A stretch of DNA of 64,000 bases from Sordariomycetes sp. S80-01Y. Its lineage: Eukaryota; Ascomycota; Sordariomycetes. Location of the stretch: positions 682,001 to 746,000 of the forward strand of contig JAXQJY010000024.1 of the NCBI GenBank assembly GCA_037042185.1, written 5' to 3'. Below the pieces are notes generated by a model. That model had not been told where the DNA came from. It saw nothing but the letters and a program-made list of their open reading frames with translations, and did no database searches. Below, piece by piece: positions 45,750-57,134 of this stretch. The translations under genes were made by a program, and so were the position numbers. The first letter of the stretch is position 1. Each line of letters starts with the position of its first letter.

Positions 45750-47378
45750 TCTTTGCCTCTTTATGCATTCATGACGGCAGGCGTTCACGGTGATTTCCAG
45801 GGCATGATTTTTTTGATGAATGAGGATGGTTTCATCCTATCCGTTGGATTGTACAAGTATTCGCGATTTAGCGAATGGAGGGCCGGCGAACGGGCGGCAG
45901 CTGTGACGGCTCCATCACGACAGTAGAATTGTTCTACAACGACTGCGAGCGGCATCACGAACTGTTGCATCATTTTCGTTTTTCACAGGCGGCATTTGTG
46001 CCGCCACTTTTCGACGAGGCACTTTCATTCAGCATCTTTGGACGCCTCGGCTTCATCTACTGCTTCGCCTCACCCACGGTGTCTACGGACGACGAAAAAG
46101 GATGGGCGATCATTTTTTGGCCGCGGCAGGACGGGTGACGCTGATGAAGGATAGGCGCTCTAGCAGAGGGGATTTGCTGATGAGGAACGGCGTTCAGGTT
46201 TCATTCAAGACGATACCCTTGCTCCTTTGCGAGTGCTGGTTTTGAACGAGTGGAACGAGTTGGCAGGCGCCGACGTCTGGAGAGGATGTAGCAGGCGACA
46301 GAAGTCGTCGACATTTTGGAGGCTCTCGAGCCATGACACGCTCCCTTTTGGCCGGATTCCCGTACGCAGTCTAGGCATTCTGCCGGTTCACAGCCTCTCG
46401 CGCATGGCTCGTCCGCGAGAGAGTTGTCGGCAGCCAGCGTATCGGGATTTCCGCAATGTTCGGGGGCGTCCATCCAACAGTGGAGGAACACACACAACAC
46501 AGAAAAAGACAAGAAAACCTTTGAGAGGGACGCTGGACGGGCTGAGCCTCGGCGTCGCTCAGCTGGGCACGTAGCCAGCAGCGAAGGGCCTCAGCTGTCC
46601 GAGCAAGCAATAGATCACAATCTTTCTCTCTCACCAGGTTCTCCCAGAGTCACCTTTTTTCCCCTCGTGATGACATCCGCGATGCACCCATGCACTCGCT
46701 ACGAAGGGTGGGACTGACTTGTGCGCTCAGGTTGCAGATCAGGGGACCGGGGAACCCGAGATCTAGTTGTTGAGCCTTGGCGGCCTTGTAAGGGCCGGCC
46801 AAGTGGGTTTCTCTTCGGACGGCGGGGGGTTGTCAACGACATGAAGAAGCTGCTGACAGCATACCCAAAGGTAAAACCACCGTCCGATCCCGAAGGTTCG
46901 AGGGTCTCTACGTATCAACCGTAACAACCAACCCTCACGCGGGCAAACATACCATTCCTGGGACCGCGGCGGGAGGAGCCGTGTGCCCGACTTCCCACGC
47001 TGCTGAAGAGTGATGGCCGTGTTCGCGACACTTGTCGGCGCCGGGTCTCCTCTGCGCTGTCCTGTTCATGAGCTTAGAATACTCGCGACGGCGGTGGCTG
47101 GATTATGGAGGGGGGAAAAAAAAAAAATGAAGGTGAGGAGTCGAGATTCTCAGATGTGAGCCTAGTTGCGTTTCGGTGTGGACCCGCTTTTGTACATTCA
47201 GGCTCTGGCAGCCTGGCACGACTTTAGACAGGGCCCCTGTTCACCACTGGAAGATATCTCGATTCGAAACCGCCATGTTTTCAGCTACCGTGGCTTGACC
47301 TAATCACTCAACTGTCCGTGTCAAAAATGCTCGCTGAAATTCATCATGTATCATCAACCTCTAGCTATTCCACGTCAC
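45750..47378. other. Convergent intergenic region, no gene seen
   Basis: Between the stops of DHH1 and the proline-rich gene. It contains an A run at 47116-47127. The 87-codon plus frame at 45875 lacks any domain. Confidence 0.55.
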
Positions 47379-48725
47379 TCAGCGTTTCACGCCCCTCAGC
47401 GCGTCCACCTCCCTCTGTAAGGCCTCCAGATCGCTCAGGATCGCCTGCCCGTGGCCCTTCTCTCCTTCGTTCTCCATCGTCCTCGGCACGTCCATGCTGC
47501 CCTTGCTGCTGCCCCTTTTCCGCGCGGGCGGCGGCGGGGGTTTCTTACCGCCGCCCTGGCTCGCCGTGCTGTCGCTGGAGACCTGCCGCGACGGCGCTTC
47601 GACGGAATGCACGCTTGGTGGCCTCCTTACCGAGGTGTTGCGCGCGGGCGGTGGCGGCGGCGCTGAGATCTTGGGGACCGGAGGGTCGATGTCCGAGTGG
47701 ACTTCTTGTGTCGGGGCGGCTGCCGTCGGAGAGGTGTCTTGGGGGAAGGGGGCTGCGTGAGGTCTTCGCGGTGGCGGTGGGGCGGGTACATAGGTGCTGT
47801 GTCGGTTGCTTTGTGCTTTGGGCGGCGGCGAGGGTGGTCCGGCATCTTTGGTCGGCGCCTTGCTTTCGGTGCGGGAGTGTCCTCTTCGTGGTGGAGGGGC
47901 CGGGGCGGGCTTCTTGGAGGCATCGCCCTCCGAAGGCTTCGTAGTCTGGGGTGATTCCTCGGGATTATCCGTGGTAGGTATAGATTTGCCATGCCTCGAG
48001 CTGGGCGGCGGTGGTGGTGCTTTCTTCCTCTGTCCGAATTGGACCGTCATGCTGGAATCGGACATAGCGTCGTCGCCTTCCGGTTCCTCCTCGAGCTTCC
48101 GCCCCGAAATAGTTGACGGTGTTGCCTGATCCAGCGATTTGTCGGACCCTTTGGCTGTGTTGCCCGTCATGAGTAATCTCTGAAACGCGCCGACATCCAT
48201 GCCTTTGCCTTCAGCATTCCCGTTGCCGATTTTCAGCGCCTCGCCCTCCGTGGCCTCCATCTGCTCGCGCATCATCTCGGCAGAGCTGGTGTCACCCTCC
48301 CATTTATCGTTCCAGACATCGTAGTTGCCCTGAGGTGTGGCCCTCCCGCTGTCAGCGGGCGTCGAATCGCTGCCGGTGAAGGGATCTGCATCTTCGCCGG
48401 GCAGCACGCCGGTGGGTTGGCTCTGAGGATGTGACCAGGGCTTGTTGTCCGGCCATTCTGGAGAGTCCGGGCTCAACGGCGGGGGCGAGAGGACGCGGAC
48501 CTTCTTGACGACCTTCTTCTTCTTGGGCTGCCCTTGTGGAGGTTCTGTGGACGTCGGGGCCGGGGCATCCGGGTCGGGTGAGGAGGAGGGGGACGACGCG
48601 CGGAAGGATACAGGCGGCGGTGGTTGACTCGCGCGCGGCACGGCTGAGGTGTCGAACGCGCTGGCAAAGTTCGGATCTGGAGGATTGGTGGTTGTGGATT
48701 TGCGGAAGGGGTTCGAGGAAGACAT
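47379..48725 (-). CDS. Proline-rich, disordered scaffold-like protein with N-terminal NPF motif
   Basis: A single exon of 448 residues. It begins MSSSNPFRKS, with NPF at residues 5-7, a consensus ligand for EH domains of endocytic proteins. A basic KKKKVVKKVRV stretch (about 68-78) precedes PPPLSP. A short helix-like segment near residue 180 (GAFQRLLMTG) is the only ordered-looking part of the middle. From about residue 235 there are many SH3-type poly-proline sites with flanking basic residues (KAPPPPPSSR, KPAPAPPPRRG, KKPPPPPARKR). The C terminus, ILSDLEALQREVDALRG, is a short coiled coil. The layout resembles actin-patch and endocytosis adaptors, but no family name is claimed. No introns or signal peptide. 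Confidence 0.75.
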   Translation of the reverse strand: MSSSNPFRKSTTTNPPDPNFASAFDTSAVPRASQPPPPVSFRASSPSSSPDPDAPAPTSTEPPQGQPKKKKVVKKVRVLSPPPLSPDSPEWPDNKPWSHPQSQPTGVLPGEDADPFTGSDSTPADSGRATPQGNYDVWNDKWEGDTSSAEMMREQMEATEGEALKIGNGNAEGKGMDVGAFQRLLMTGNTAKGSDKSLDQATPSTISGRKLEEEPEGDDAMSDSSMTVQFGQRKKAPPPPPSSRHGKSIPTTDNPEESPQTTKPSEGDASKKPAPAPPPRRGHSRTESKAPTKDAGPPSPPPKAQSNRHSTYVPAPPPPRRPHAAPFPQDTSPTAAAPTQEVHSDIDPPVPKISAPPPPPARNTSVRRPPSVHSVEAPSRQVSSDSTASQGGGKKPPPPPARKRGSSKGSMDVPRTMENEGEKGHGQAILSDLEALQREVDALRGVKR

Positions 48726-49326
48726 GGCGATGGTGGAGGGGCGGTCGGGAGGATGCGGTTCGCGATTAGAAGCTATGGGCTACGGGCAAAGCATCCCATT
48801 GCTGAGCCTCAATCGCGAGAGGGTCGTCGAGGAGGTAAGGGATGCAGTCAGAACACGTGTGAGCGAGGAGAAATAAATCGCGATTGGCGAGGCAGACGTC
48901 GAGGTGAAGATGGCGGAGCCGACGGACGTTTCAACGGCCACTGACATTGCCTGTAGGTACCGTCTGTCAGGCAGCGCGGGCTTATCGGGGACGTCGACCT
49001 CCGACGCTGCTATCATCTACCCGACGCCCTGCACCGCGCTGCACGGGAAAAAAAAGGTACCCACTAACAGCAGGGAGTCTGCTATCAGAGACCCTCAAAA
49101 CGAGCAGCGGGGCAGCACGGACCACCTGCACCTGCGCGCACTTGGCTCTGTGACGTGACGACGCTGCTGACGAAGTGGCTCAGGCAGCAGCCCCTTTGCC
49201 GCGAAACAGCTGTCCTCGCAGCGAAATATCGATGAGTGGTGTTGGGGCAGAAGAAATCGAGGGCACGGCCGAGGTTTGTGCCTGACATGGGCGCGCTGAT
49301 CTCGCACGCGGAGCGAGGACACGCAG

Positions 49327-49376
49327 AGCCTACCTTAGCCTAGCCTCCCTTAGCCTACCTGAGCCTGAGCCTGAGC
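49327..49376 (+). repeat. Imperfect AGCCT/CCTGAG repeat
   Basis: Repeated AGCCT units with TTAGCC variants, closing with three GAGCCT-like units. Non-coding. Confidence 0.6.
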
Positions 49377-49850
49377 AATGCAACGTGGGGGTGAGGGACG
49401 CTGATGTCAGTTGGCACCGTCCCTCCCGGAGCGCCCCACACCAGCTCCCCAGGTGGTGCCCAACCCGGTGGTGTAAGTCGAGGCACGGCGAGAGCCTCAC
49501 GTTGCTTCCTGGCTGCGCTCGCTCTGGACTGCTTTGGTAAGCAATCAACCCGTGTGGTGTGGCTTTTTGCAGCGAGTAGTTATACTAAGATTCGGCTATG
49601 AAGTCATTTTTGGGTAGGATGAGACTGTTTACTTGTGAAGAGTGACATAGTTGTGTAATGTTTCCCAGCCGTTTCGTCGCGTTGAACTACATCCTATGGA
49701 AACCAACGCACAGAAGTCCAATCAACTCCAAAGATATCCCATATATTTCTGCATATTCTCGAATCTACGTGACAGCCATTTCGCACCGACCGGACGTGTG
49801 GTGCCTGCCGCATATGGTCTACAGCATCTCTTGACGCACCGTAGGGTAGC

Positions 49851-49858
49851 CACGTGAT
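49851..49858. promoter_or_regulatory. CACGTGAT octamer
   Basis: E-box-like site in the gap between the proline-rich gene and histone H1, not close to either start. Confidence 0.25.
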
Positions 49859-50503
49859 ACCCCCGGCCGGCCTGCAAACGCGAAAGTAAACAAAGCATCT
49901 GAGACGCGTCTCGACAATGCGGCCCACCCCATTCAGCCGCCAGACCCAGGCCAGCCTTGAGCATAGGCCACTTCATCTCCCAAGCGAATTCCTCACATTG
50001 TTCCATACCTTCCTGTGTTACTCCAGATACTGCCCATTGATACATTGTCCTCAGCTTCACGTCATATTATCGAAAACAATAAATAAACGTCAACGCTGCA
50101 GAGGCAGGCGTAATATTGAATTCGAAATCAAGCTCGTCATCACAGCGGAGTGATCGTACAAGGCGAAAGCGGCGTCCCAATCCGAGACTCCCCACCCGTC
50201 GTCGCGCGCCGTGCGAGAACGCGTGCGCAACAAGCCCCAAAACGAGTATACAGCAAAAGCAGCCAATTCCTCATGATGCGCACGCCATTCCCGTCGCATA
50301 AAAAATCGCAAAACCCCTTTGCTACCTTCCAAACACACAATGCCTGTAGTGGCCCTACTCGTCCCTATAGCCTCCTAGGCCGTATAAACCAGTCAAGATA
50401 TCCGTAAACGCCATGATCATTCATTAGTCCCTTGTCGCTCCTCCAAATAGAAAGCATAAGCATCCCGAATCCGCTGCTGCGCAGACCGTCTGCGATGGCA
50501 CTT

Positions 50504-51354
50504 CTATGCCTTGGTGGCAGCCTTCTTGGGCGCGGCCTTCTTCGGGGCAGCCTTCTTCGCAGCGGCGGGCTTCTGCGCCTTGGCGACACGCCCACTCTTG
50601 GTCTTGGTGAGGACAGTCTCGGGCTTCTCGGCCTATCTGATGTCAGACAACGATATCAAAACGCGACGCGACATGCACATACCTTGGCGGGGGCGGCGGC
50701 AGCCTTTTTGGGAGCAGCCTTCTTAGGGGCGGCCTTCTTGGGGGCAGCCTTGGCGGCGGGCGCCTTCTTCTCAGCAGCAGCCTTCTTGGGGGCGGCCTTC
50801 TTAGCGGCGGGCTTCTTGGCGGTGGTCTCCTTCTTGGCAGCGGTGGCCTTCTTGGGAGCAGCCTTCTTCTCGGCGGCAGGCTTCTTCTCGGTGGCGGCGG
50901 CGGGCTTCTTCTTGGCCAGCTTGGTTCCGCCGGAGGGGCCCTTGGGCTGCTCGAAGACACCCTTCTCGACACCAGACTTGAGGGACTTGTTGAAGAGAGC
51001 ATCGAACATGTTGTCTGAGACGGTGATGTTGTTGTTGGCCCTGACGTACTTCTTGAGGGCCTGACGGCTGGAACCGTTGCGGTCCTTGAGCTGCGGGACG
51101 CGTTAGTAACTTCACACAGCTTCGTGTGCGACGCGACGAAGGGTGCGACTTGCGACAACGACAAGATTCGCAACCCCACGTCGACGGCGCGCGCAACCAA
51201 AACGTACGTTCATGATGCCATCAGTGATCATGTCCTGCGAAATGTTAGCCAAGTTCCCGCAACAACGCGTCGCAAGGCAACGAACCTGGTAGCTGGCGTG
51301 GGAGGAAGTCTTGGGCTTGGCAGCGCCAGAGGCCTTCTTCGCGGCGGGAGCCAT
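50504..51354 (-). CDS. HHO1: Linker histone H1
   Basis: Four exons (51354-51286, 51234-51208, 51090-50683, 50632-50504) encode 210 residues; introns are 51, 117 and 50 nt. The second exon is only 27 nt (DMITDGIMN). The winged-helix globular domain runs from SHASYQDMITDGIMNL through SSRQALKKYV to VEKGVFEQPKGPSG. The C-terminal half is an Ala/Lys/Pro tail with repeated KKAAPKKA units and few acidic residues, as in H1. A single globular domain, as in other filamentous fungi, contrasts with yeast Hho1, which has two. H1 binds linker DNA at the nucleosome dyad. A TATATAAA box lies about 180 nt upstream on the minus strand. Confidence 0.96.
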
Positions 51355-51535
51355 TGCGATTGTGTTGAGGTGGGTGTGTTGGGGGTGAGTTAAGTGTATT
51401 GAAAGCGTGAAGCTTAAATCGTGGGAAGAGGCGTGGGTGAAGATGCGACGACGACTTGGTTTGACGAGAATCAAAAGAGAGGACAGACAGGGGAGGCACC
51501 GACTTCGTCGGTGGGCGGCGAGGGGAGACGCCTTG

Positions 51536-51543
51536 TTTATATA
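51536..51543 (-). promoter_or_regulatory. TATATAAA box, probable histone H1 promoter
   Basis: On the minus strand, about 180 nt upstream of the histone H1 ATG at 51354. Confidence 0.5.
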
Positions 51544-53506
51544 TCAGGCGGGGGGAGCAGGCGCAACAGCGCAATCAGTAGGCGCTGGCAGGACTAGCGC
51601 CTGAGCATAGCTCCTGCTCGAGGACCCCGAATGACCCACTTCCTTCCCGGGACTTGCGAGACTGTCCTGGGCCGGGGGTGTCTCGGTATGCTAAGCTCAC
51701 CCAGGTCGGGATGATAGGCTTCTGCCTCCCACCACCGCCAGACCCTAACAGCGCAGGGGGTCAGCGTGTTACCCAAGCAAGTCACGCGCGAAAAATAGAT
51801 GCGATGCATCCGTCGGCGTCCATTTTTTTGATTGGTCTATTAAGTGCTCCACACGCCCAACCTGGGAGCTCTTTTCGGCGTGATCTGATCTGAGTTGAGG
51901 TCGTGAGAGCTCCCCCCCTCGAATTCTGGCATCCCCCTTCCCCCCCGATTCCCAGGCCACGACTTGTTCCCTTCTTCTCTCGCTTTTTCCTGGTCTCCTA
52001 CGTGACCCTCCTTTACGATTTCAATGAGTCATTTTTTGGGACCTTTCGCAGACGCTTTGCGCTAGTGCTCCGAGGTGGGATATGCTGTCAAAGAGGTCCA
52101 TGTGGCGAAGTTGAGGAATGGGGATGAGGAGGTCGTCGCAACGCCCACCCTCCCCATCGTGGTCGCGTCGTCCATTCCCATTCATGCCATCAGTATCGCG
52201 CCCTGTGATCGCATCTGTGCTGTAGTTGATTTCTTCTTCTTTTCGCCGAGTGTTTTTCCTACTATTCACCGTGTGTAACGGCGTCTCCACTTGATTTGCG
52301 CCCAGGGGGTCGTGTAAGTCGATTGGGCAAGCTGCCACCTCGCGAGGGAGGTGAAGCCATCTCAACAAACAGACGCCGCACTCTTGCCTGCCACGTCATC
52401 GCCCACACCATGCTATTTCGCATCATTTGACCCTTCGTTCGAAAGCGGATTGACTCGAGGACTCTGCTGAGCCACTTTTCGGATTTCAAAATACCTTGTG
52501 CGGTGCAGCGTTCACGTGCAGCTTAGCATCACGACTTTTGGGGCGGGAAGTGTCAGGCGACCGTCACGGTCACCTTTCGACGTCGCTCACTGCTCGCTCT
52601 CTTGTGAATACACGCTGCAGATCCTTGGAGGCTCTCAAATGACATTCGGTGATTTTATTTAGACACATTTTATGTCTACCGTAGTAAAAAATTGCCGTCG
52701 TGATTGACAACTCGGCGCTGGTCTGTCGCGACGCTCTGCGTGCGAGAAGCCAGTCTTCCGCTCATTGCAGAACCGACAACAACATTCGAGGTTTGAGTTT
52801 GGAAAATCCTTAGATCACACTGGAAAACTCCAAAAAGAACATGTTTCCTGGCAGTTTTCACGGCATTCATACCTGCTGGCTTAGATAAGTTGAGTCGTCA
52901 GTGTCCCAGGGCAGACTGGCACTGCGACAGCCAAAGACCACGCCACCAACTGGTCATCTGCCTATGCTACGCACAGAGCGGTGATTTCGGGGGGCTGTCC
53001 CAATGCCTGAAAGATCAAAATTTCGGATCTAAAGTGCACTAAAGTTCAATGTTTGCCTCGAACCGTGTTGCGGTGAGCCTCACTTTGGAGCCCATCGACA
53101 CGCCCAGGGTATCTGGTCAGTACCCCGTCGAATCTGACACGCGAACCAAAAACCGGACCTCTACACAGACCACAACGAATTAGCTCGATTTGATATACCT
53201 TTAGATTCGATCTGAAGAGCTTAGAAGTGCGGCAGGAGAGACTTTGAGAAATTTCTTCCGTCTGCGAAGAAACATTGGTGTTGTCGCTGGCACGACTGTG
53301 GGAGATCGCAGCACAGCCTGACACGTCCCCACGAAAGTGTTGCCCAACAAACAAATATGACTGCCTGTTTTAAATCCACCCGGCGCGGCGGATTGAGATC
53401 AGGGTGAGCTACAAGAAGACTTTATTGATAAAACCTGGCGCTGCGTTGCAGGTTTATTCCGAGCGCGAGGCCTCTCAAAATGTGAGTGTGAGCGTCGTTG
53501 AGCGAC

Positions 53507-53514
53507 CACGTGAC
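53507..53514. promoter_or_regulatory. CACGTGAC octamer upstream of SEC24
   Basis: E-box-like site about 400 nt upstream of the SEC24 start. Confidence 0.4.
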
Positions 53515-53909
53515 CCGACTTATACCCCACCGTGCGCAATGTACAGTGCCCATTGAGTTTCCACTCCTTGCCAATCGTGGCCACGGAGGAACGTCGTTTC
53601 GCATGTGGGAATAACCACCGAAAAGGCCACGAGGCAAGACACGCTGCAACTTTTGGGTGACCAGCTCGCGCCTGGGCCCGTCGACCATCGAACACGACCG
53701 ACCACGACCGTAACGAGGCTATGAGACTGATTTCCTAGGCTTTTTGCCCGACCCTTGCATTCTTTCCCCCGGATCGCGCTTCCCGTGTTGCTGCCGAGCT
53801 TCCTCGACCCCACCGTCCCCTATTTGGACCTCGACACGAAGCTTCCATCGCACCATCTACATGAACCATCGATATCCAGCAACGAGATTATAGAGCTCGA
53901 GCTGTCCTT

Positions 53910-56900
53910 ATGGCCGACTACTCGCAGTACCACGCCCTAGGCCAGGGCGAGGGCAACCCGAACGACCCCAATCGCCAGAACCCTCCCCAGCAATACGGAC
54001 AACCTGGTCCCTACCAGCAGCAACAGCCGTACGGAGCTCCCCAGTATGGGGGCCAACCTCCGATGGCCTCCCCTCCAGCTGCCGGTCAGCCTTATGGATC
54101 GCCATCACCCCAGGCTTTCGTTGGGCAGCCGGCCCCAGGCACGCCAGATGCTGGCCTAGCACAGCAAATGGGTGGGATGAACCTGGGGGCAGATGGCGGA
54201 TACGGCACAGCGAGGAGAAAGAAGAAGGACAGGCACGCGTACCACACTGTCGAGGCTACAGGCTCTTCGCAAGCATTCAACGGCGGCATGCCCGCTGCTG
54301 GGCAGTCCCAAAGTCAATTTCTGGACCAGCCTGCGCAGGGGGCGCCGGCTTTTGGTGGGCAATTCGGAGGCCCTCAGGGCTCGCCTCAGATGCAGCAAGC
54401 TGGGCAATATGGCGCACCAGCACCGAGTGCTGGCTTCATGCCCGGCGCGGCAAGCCCCGGCCACTTCCAGAACGCCGCCCCAGCCGACGCCTCAGCGACA
54501 ATTGGAACCTCAGCCTCTGGCCCGCCAAAGGTATCCCCCGACGACCTACCCAGCGTCCCTGTGTCTCGAGACAGCGTCCAGCCCTTCTTCTTCAAGAATG
54601 TATACCCGACATTCGAGAAGCACATCCCTCCACCCGCAGCTATCTCATACGTTGCCTTCGACCAGGGCAACGCCTCGCCCAAGTACGCTCGACTGACTGT
54701 GAACAACATCCCTTCGACGAACGACGGACTACAAGCGACGGGCTTGCCGCTGGGCCTGCTGCTGCAGCCATTGGCGCCGCAGCAGGCTGGGGAGGCGGAG
54801 ATTCCAGTACTGGACTTTGGAGAGGCCGGCCCTCCCCGCTGCCGGAGGTGTCGTGCCTACATCAACCCCTTCATGATGTTCCGGTCTGGCGGAAACAAGT
54901 TCGTCTGCAATCTCTGCACACACCCCAACGAGACTTCGCCGGAGTATTTCTGCGCGACCAACCCCCAAGGAGTCCGCGTGGACCGGGATCAGCGCCCGGA
55001 GCTGCACCGTGGCACCGTGGAATTTGTGGTACCTAAGGAGTACTGGACCAAGGAGCCCGTGGGCCTGAGGTGGCTGTTCGCGATTGACGTGACGCAGGAG
55101 TCGTACAACAAGGGCTTCTTGGAGGCTTTCTGCGAGGGTATCCTGAGCGCACTTTACGGCGGCGAGGATGCAGAGAAGGACGAGAACGGTGAAGTGAAGA
55201 GGAGGATACCAGAGGGTGCCAAGGTTGGATTCTTGACATACGACAAGGACATACACTTCTATAACGTTTCTGTGAGTACCGTGCTTGCTTGACGCGGATA
55301 ATGCTGACGAGAAAAGGCTGGGTTGGACACAGCTCAAATGATGATCATGCCGGACCTGGAAGACCCCTTCCTGCCCCTGGGCGAGGGCTTGTTCGTGGAC
55401 CCTTACGAGTCGAAATCCGTCATCACATCCCTCCTGACGCGCCTCCCCGACATGTTCTCCAATGTCAAGAACCCCGAACCGGCACTGCTAGCCACGCTCA
55501 ACTCTGCACTGGCAGCTCTGGAGGTCACGGGTGGTCGGGCTGTGGTCTCGTGCTCTGCACTGCCGACATGGGGTCCCGGGCGACTGTTCATGCGCGATGA
55601 TGGAAATCACCCCGGCGGCGAACTTGACAAGAAGCTGTACACCACCGAACACCCTGGATGGCGTAAGGTTGCCGAGAAGATGGTGGCGTCCGGCATCGGT
55701 GTGGACTTCTTCCTCGCTGCGCCAAACGGAGGCTACCTCGACATTGCTACGATCGGCCACGTCTCGACCACAACGGGAGGCGAGACCTTCTACTACCCCA
55801 ACTTCATCGCGCCTCGCGACGGGCTGAAGCTATCGAGCGAGATCACGCACGCCGTTACGCGAGAGTCGGGCTACCAGGCCCTGATGAAGGTTCGCTGCTC
55901 GAATGGCCTTCAGGTACAGGCTTATCACGGCAACTTCATCCAGCACACCTTTGGCGCCGATCTTGAGCTTGGCGTGTTTGACGCAGACAAGGCGATGGGC
56001 GTTTCGTTCAGTTACGACGGTAAGCTCGACGCAAAGCTGGACGCCCACTTCCAGTCAGCTCTCCTCTACACGTCGGCTTCCGGTCAACGGCGAGTGCGCT
56101 GCACGAACGTCATCGCCAGCGTCGCCGACACCTCTAAGGATTCGCCGAACCGGGAGACGGGCATCCGCGATTGTATGAAATTCGTTGACCAGGATGCTGT
56201 GCTCTCCATCCTGGCGAAGGAGGCTTGCACGAAGCTCGGGACAACGTCAAGCAATCTGAAGGATGTTCGGAACTGGCTCACGGAGCGCACAATCGACATC
56301 CTCGCGGCGTACAGAAAACACGCCAGCGTCCAGCATCCTCACAGCCAACTGGTCATGCCTGAGCGGTTGAAGGAGTTCAGCATGTACATGCTTGGTCTCG
56401 TCAAGTGTCGCGCGTTCAAAGGAGGCGTCGAGAACTCGGATCGCAGGGTTAACGAGATGCGCATGGTCCGGGCGATGGGTGCTCTAGAGCTCAGCCTGTA
56501 CCTGTACCCCCGCATGATTCCCATCCACAACCTCCAGCCCGAAGAGGGCTTTGCGGACGCGGAGACGGGCCACCTCAAGATGCCTCCATCGATACGAGCC
56601 TCCTTCGCCCGCATCGAAGTTGGCGGCGTCTACCTCGTCGACAACGGCCAGCAATGCCTCCTGTGGTTCCACTCCCAAACCTCCCCTAACCTGATCCAGG
56701 ACCTTTTCGGCTCGGACAAGGACTCTCTAAAAGCTCTCGACGCCTACACCTCATCCCTTCCCGTCCTGGACACCCATCTCAACGCCCAAGTCCGCAATGT
56801 CGTCGAGTTCCTCCGCAACCTCCGCGGCTCAAAGGCTTTGACCATACAACTCGCTCGTCAAGGCATCGACGGTGCCGAGTTCGAGTTTGCAAGGATGCTG

Positions 56901-57134
56901 GTCGAGGATCGCAACAACGAGGCGCAGAGCTACGTTGACTGGCTGGTCCACGTGCACAAGAGCGTCCAACTAGAGGTAGGCCGCTTCCCGCCCTGAACAG
57001 CACATTTTGCAGTACGCTAACTAATTTTCCTATAGTTGAGCGGCAACAGGTCGAAAGCATCGAATGAGGGAGACGGAGCCTCCGCCGCCTCGACGCTGAG
57101 TACTTTTGGGGGACTGAGACCGTCGTATTGGTAG
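53910..57134 (+). CDS. SEC24: COPII coat cargo adaptor Sec24
   Basis: Three exons (53910-55271, 55317-56975, 57036-57134) encode 1039 residues; introns are 45 and 60 nt, the second with a GCTAAC branch. The first 240 residues are Gln/Pro/Gly/Ala-rich and disordered, as in Sec24 N termini. The zinc finger has two CxxC pairs (CRRCRAYINPF and CNLC, about residues 310-337). The trunk follows with LRWLFAIDVTQESY and VGFLTYDKDIHFYN, then the beta-sandwich, helical domain and gelsolin-like domain with VGGVYLVDNGQQCLLWF. The last exon gives a Ser/Gly-rich end, LRPSYW. Sec24 selects cargo in the Sec23-Sec24 inner COPII coat on ER exit sites. Confidence 0.96.

Larger units (their letters stand above)
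48726..50503. other. Intergenic region, no gene seen
   Basis: Upstream of the proline-rich gene and downstream of histone H1, both minus. It contains an AGCCT/CCTGAG-rich imperfect repeat (49327-49376) and CACGTGAT (49851-49858). Confidence 0.55.
51355..53909. other. Divergent promoter region of histone H1 and SEC24
   Basis: 2.5 kb. Holds the H1 TATA box and CACGTGAC (53507-53514). Sequence at 52600-53400 is less GC-rich. Minus frames such as 53046-53354 have no domain. Confidence 0.5.
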
